The notes below the pieces were generated by a model. That model had not been told where the DNA came from. It did not search any database and saw nothing but the letters and a program-made list of their open reading frames with translations. Below, piece after piece: positions 60,492-64,000 of a DNA stretch of 64,000 nt. This DNA comes from Apis mellifera. Lineage: Eukaryota; Arthropoda; Insecta; Hymenoptera; Apidae. The DNA is taken from contig NC_037648.1 in assembly GCF_003254395.2 (NCBI RefSeq), positions 2,273,868-2,337,867 on the forward strand, read 5' to 3'. The translations under genes and the position numbers were made by a program. Positions within the stretch are counted from its first letter, which is position 1, and every line of letters starts with the position of its first letter.

Positions 60492-61195
60492 TTCCTCCAA
60501 GCTTCTTCTTCGAAAAGAAGGAAATAAATGTTCCATTCGTAAATGTGGAATACTTTTTGTTGTTACTCGTTTCGATATTAGTTTTCGAGTAATTATTGTG
60601 GCCAAGGAAAGAGTCAGTGGGTCACCTTGAGGAAACGCTCTTCGTACATTTGAGGAATATAATTTCAGGTACAAAGGAAGATTATTGAAATGATATTGTT
60701 TTTTTTGTTTTTTTTTTTTTTTTTTTTTTTTGTTATTTTTATTTCTCTGTGCGATTGTATATCTACGTCGAGTATATTTGTATCGGTGAAATATCGTCAG
60801 AGTTTATTGCTTAATTTGTGCTCTTTGTTTTACTTTCACGAGGATGAGTCGAATGTAACGTTGATCGGGATTTATTAAAATTTAGGTTAAATTTGGGTGA
60901 GTAATTGATGATTATTATAAGCTTGTTGAATTTTTATTAAGGATGTGAGATCTAAATTCTGAGATCTAAAATTTTTGAAATTAATTTTTAAAATTATTTT
61001 TTGAAAATTAAAAAATTTTGAGTTCTGGAATTCTCAAAGATTTTTTAGAATTCAAAATTCTTCAAAAATCAGAAAGCTTTGAATTCTGGAAACTCTCAAA
61101 GTTTTTTTTGCAATTTTGAATTTAAAAAGTTTCGAGTTCTTTTTTTTTATTTCTGAAATTCTCGAAATTTTTATCCTATATATGTACTAAAAAAT

Positions 61196-61197
<2 letters not shown>

Positions 61198-61233
<36 letters not shown>
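61198..61233. repeat. (AAT)n microsatellite
   Basis: Twelve AAT units. Confidence 0.95.
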
Positions 61234-61238
<5 letters not shown>

Positions 61239-64000
61239 AAAATAATTAAATAATCTTCTATAGATTCCAGAATAAGCCTAATATTACTGGAAAAAATTAC
61301 TAGAAATTATATTTTCATCTAATTTCTTAATGAATGAATTAATTTAAAAAATTATAATTTTGAAATTTTAATTCTAGGATAATCTAGGAAATTTTAATTC
61401 GTATAAATCTTTTAATCGTTTATCTTTTAATCGTTTTTTAGAAAAGTGAATAAGTATAAATGTTATTCCAATTAAATGTATCTAAAAAAAATTGTATTAG
61501 TGAAATTTCATATATATATTTCATATACTCTAATATATGAGTATTATACAATGTTTTTCAATTAGTTTAAAAGATAAAATTGAAATTGATTGAAATTGAT
61601 AACTTGCATGTTTCTCTCTTTCGTTGAACAAATTGAGTTTACAAATATAAAATATTATAGAAACAATTCAATTATTAGGAAAGATATATTACCAGATATA
61701 TTAAAAATTTAGAATTACTTTTTTACTTATAGTTAGATTTACTTTTTTACTTATTAAATTTTCTATTAATTTTGTAACTAATTATCTATAGACTGCATCT
61801 AATCTATTATAATTTACAAATTTTAATTTGCAAGTAAATTATAAATGTATATTTTCTAAATGTGCAATAATTTATTTAATTAAACTTTCTACATTTAACA
61901 GGAATTAAAAGTGTTTCAGTCTTCCAATCATTTTATAATCAATCCAATTTTTAATCTTCCAAACTTATTCTACATATGAAATAAATTCTTCATTTCTGAA
62001 AATGGAAATCATTTATTTTTGCAAAATCTTTTAAAATAATTATAATGAAATATAATCTTTTAGATTTTATGAGAGCTTAGAGGGGAAAAAAAATAATTGT
62101 GGATAAATATCCTCAAAAAAATCCCCAAAATTCTTTTATTTTTACATGAAAAAATTTTCTGAGCTAAGAATATCCTAATTATTTTTTCTTTTTGATTTAA
62201 TTTACAGATGAATTTCAAAATTTTGATTGATATAATGAGTATAAGAATCATTAAATAGATTGTTTTTATAACTTTCTCGGAGAAAGTATATTCGGATGAC
62301 ATCATGAAAGTTGTTGAACCACAAAATCATTTCTAACATATTCACTTTCTTTCAAATTTCAGTTTCAGTTTCCTAATTAGCTGGAAGTTGTTCGTGTTAA
62401 TTACACATTATTATAGTATTTCACAAACGATGATGCAACTATTTATTTACAAAAGATACAGTTAATACCAATTTTAACTTTCATTCAAGCGATATTTATA
62501 TTAAATAGTGCAATGTTTAATCAAAATTTTTTTTCTATTTTTTTTAGTTTCATTTATTATTACTTTTTTTTAATACTTTTGCATTTACATTTTCTATTTT
62601 TCTTTTTTTTAAATAAATAATAATATATAAATGAATTTATATTATAATTAATACAATGTAATAATACTTAAAAACAAATTATTATCTTGCTAGGATTAAA
62701 CAATGATGAAATTATAATGATGGAAATATCGTGTTCACTTATTTTATAATCATTAGATAATTCTGCAGTTCATTAACTTTTCTCTATTTTGATTATTCTT
62801 TATTTTTTTTAAACAGTAAAATATAACAATCATTAATTATTAATTGTAAATTACTGTGCAAAAGGATCTTGTAATGAGAGAATTATTAAATTATAAAATT
62901 CTTATTTATTAAAAATGCATAATGCATATAACTTGGAAATAATAATCGCGATAAACTAGAATTAACGAAGCATGATATTCATTATGACATTTCGAATCGT
63001 TGGAGGGAAGGTAAAATAGCTATAAACATCTTTAAACTCGCTTTCAACGACTTAAATGAAAAGTATTCCTTTCATCCATTCAAAATATATTATTCGATCA
63101 GGATCTCGTCTCGAAGTGGGATTATTAGGGCTATAAACTTGAGCAAGAAACAGTATGCCGAGAGGTATAGATAGGAAAGTAACGATAACTGTAGAAGCTT
63201 GTTACGATATCGCCAATAAGACACCAATTCACACTCAGTCTTCTTATTCTGTCTATAACTTTCATGGATCCAATTTAACAAGAAACAACGTTATGAATAT
63301 TTTATTGCAAATAATCAAAGATGTTGTTCCTCTCTTTATTAAATATTAAATATTATCACAAAATATTTTCTGTGATATTTAACATTTTTTTTTATCATTG
63401 CTTTTTGTTTCCTTATTTTTAATTAAAATAAAAAATGAGTACAATATAAATAAAATGAATATTTTATTTATATTATAGTACACATTTATAGAATGGAATA
63501 TTAATCAACATTATTTTTATATGTGAATTAAAAGTAGTTTTATTTTTAAATTCAATTAAAGTAATATTTTTAATTTGAAAATTTTTTTTAATTTGAAAAT
63601 TTAAATTTCATAACAAAAAATAAAGAATTAATATATAAACGAAAACATTAGATAAAGAAAAAAAATGACAAAGATAATACGATTTAAACTTATAATTCTC
63701 CAATTAGAAATTGGAACTTTTTACATTCTGTGTTATCTTCTTATTGTTAATTCCTTTTAATTTATAGCTCTATTTAATCCTCAAATGGTCGACTTTCAGA
63801 AAGTAATTAATTATTTGTTTTATATTTTTTTATCTTCTTATTTCATGTTCTTTTTTTAAGTATTTATTCTATTTTATTTATTAAAAATTTTTAATTGAAT
63901 TTCGATAATCATCGCAGAAATATAAACAAGTATTTCTTTACCTGAATGAATTATATCTGCTATTCAAGTATTGTACAATGTATATATATATATACGTATG
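61234..64000. other. AT-rich DNA with no recognised gene
   Basis: I see no exon with family similarity. A less AT-rich stretch at about 62980-63280 includes a 64-codon open frame from 63155 without supporting splice sites or similarity. It could be a conserved non-coding element. No yellow-type exon is found. Confidence 0.5.

Noticed and set aside
63155..63349. 64-codon open frame
   Set aside because: No similarity, no splice-site context and no signal of protein function; left as part of a possibly conserved non-coding patch.
51494..64000. Flanking yellow-family gene
   Set aside because: I searched for yellow/MRJP exon patterns (LWVLDSG, GMALSP, CWNE-like) downstream of mrjp9 and found none.

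Overview
The window is AT-rich animal nuclear DNA from a honeybee, very probably Apis mellifera. The evidence is eight intact, same-strand genes whose spliced translations I recognise as major royal jelly proteins (MRJPs). They include MRJP1 with its C-terminal jelleine sequence and MRJP5 with its Met-Asp-Arg tripeptide array. Gene names come from recognising the proteins; no database search was run. Gene order on the + strand is mrjp1 (931-3952), mrjp4 (6808-10042), mrjp6 (12910-15733), mrjp5 (18108-21644), a 5'-truncated pseudogene (23962-25146), mrjp2 (27835-30840), mrjp7 (34090-37201), mrjp8 (38940-41975), a second decayed fragment (44676-45676) and mrjp9 (47971-51493). mrjp3 is not in the window and presumably lies upstream of position 1. 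Neither flanking yellow gene is visible. 

Each intact gene follows one plan: a TATA promoter, a short non-coding exon 1, and six coding exons. Coding exon lengths are almost fixed (exon 3 = 164 bp, exon 5 = 284 bp, exon 6 = 133 bp except 130 bp in mrjp4). Exon 7 carries the variable C-terminal tails. Predicted proteins are 432, 464, 437, 595, 452, 445, 416 and 423 aa in gene order, each with a signal peptide and a yellow/MRJP-type domain. Introns, promoters and intergenic DNA are also related from unit to unit, so the locus grew by tandem duplication of units of roughly 5-6 kb. A 202-bp tract with no differences between mrjp2 and mrjp7, spanning all of intron 2, points to recent gene conversion. 

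The units share non-coding elements. One is a promoter module with an inverted repeat (TTGACC-N7-GGTCAA in mrjp1) between the TATA box and the presumed start site. Another is a TCACGTGA...GGGGATAAT element found in intron 6 and again 3' of the genes, with one copy beyond the array near 58640. The 3' part (51494-64000) is mostly non-coding AT-rich DNA. It holds one credible two-exon gene for a 79-aa single-pass membrane protein (55664-57704), a GC-rich palindromic patch near 53710, a GC-richer island at 60121-60460, and several microsatellites. 

Functionally, MRJP1-7 are secreted proteins, best known from nurse-bee glands and royal jelly. MRJP8 and MRJP9 are the more ancestral-looking members and are also known as venom proteins. 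The most useful leads are the apparently second mrjp pseudogene, the conversion tract, the shared non-coding elements, a cysteine pair found only in mrjp1 and mrjp8, and a stop codon that arose inside a coding repeat in mrjp4.
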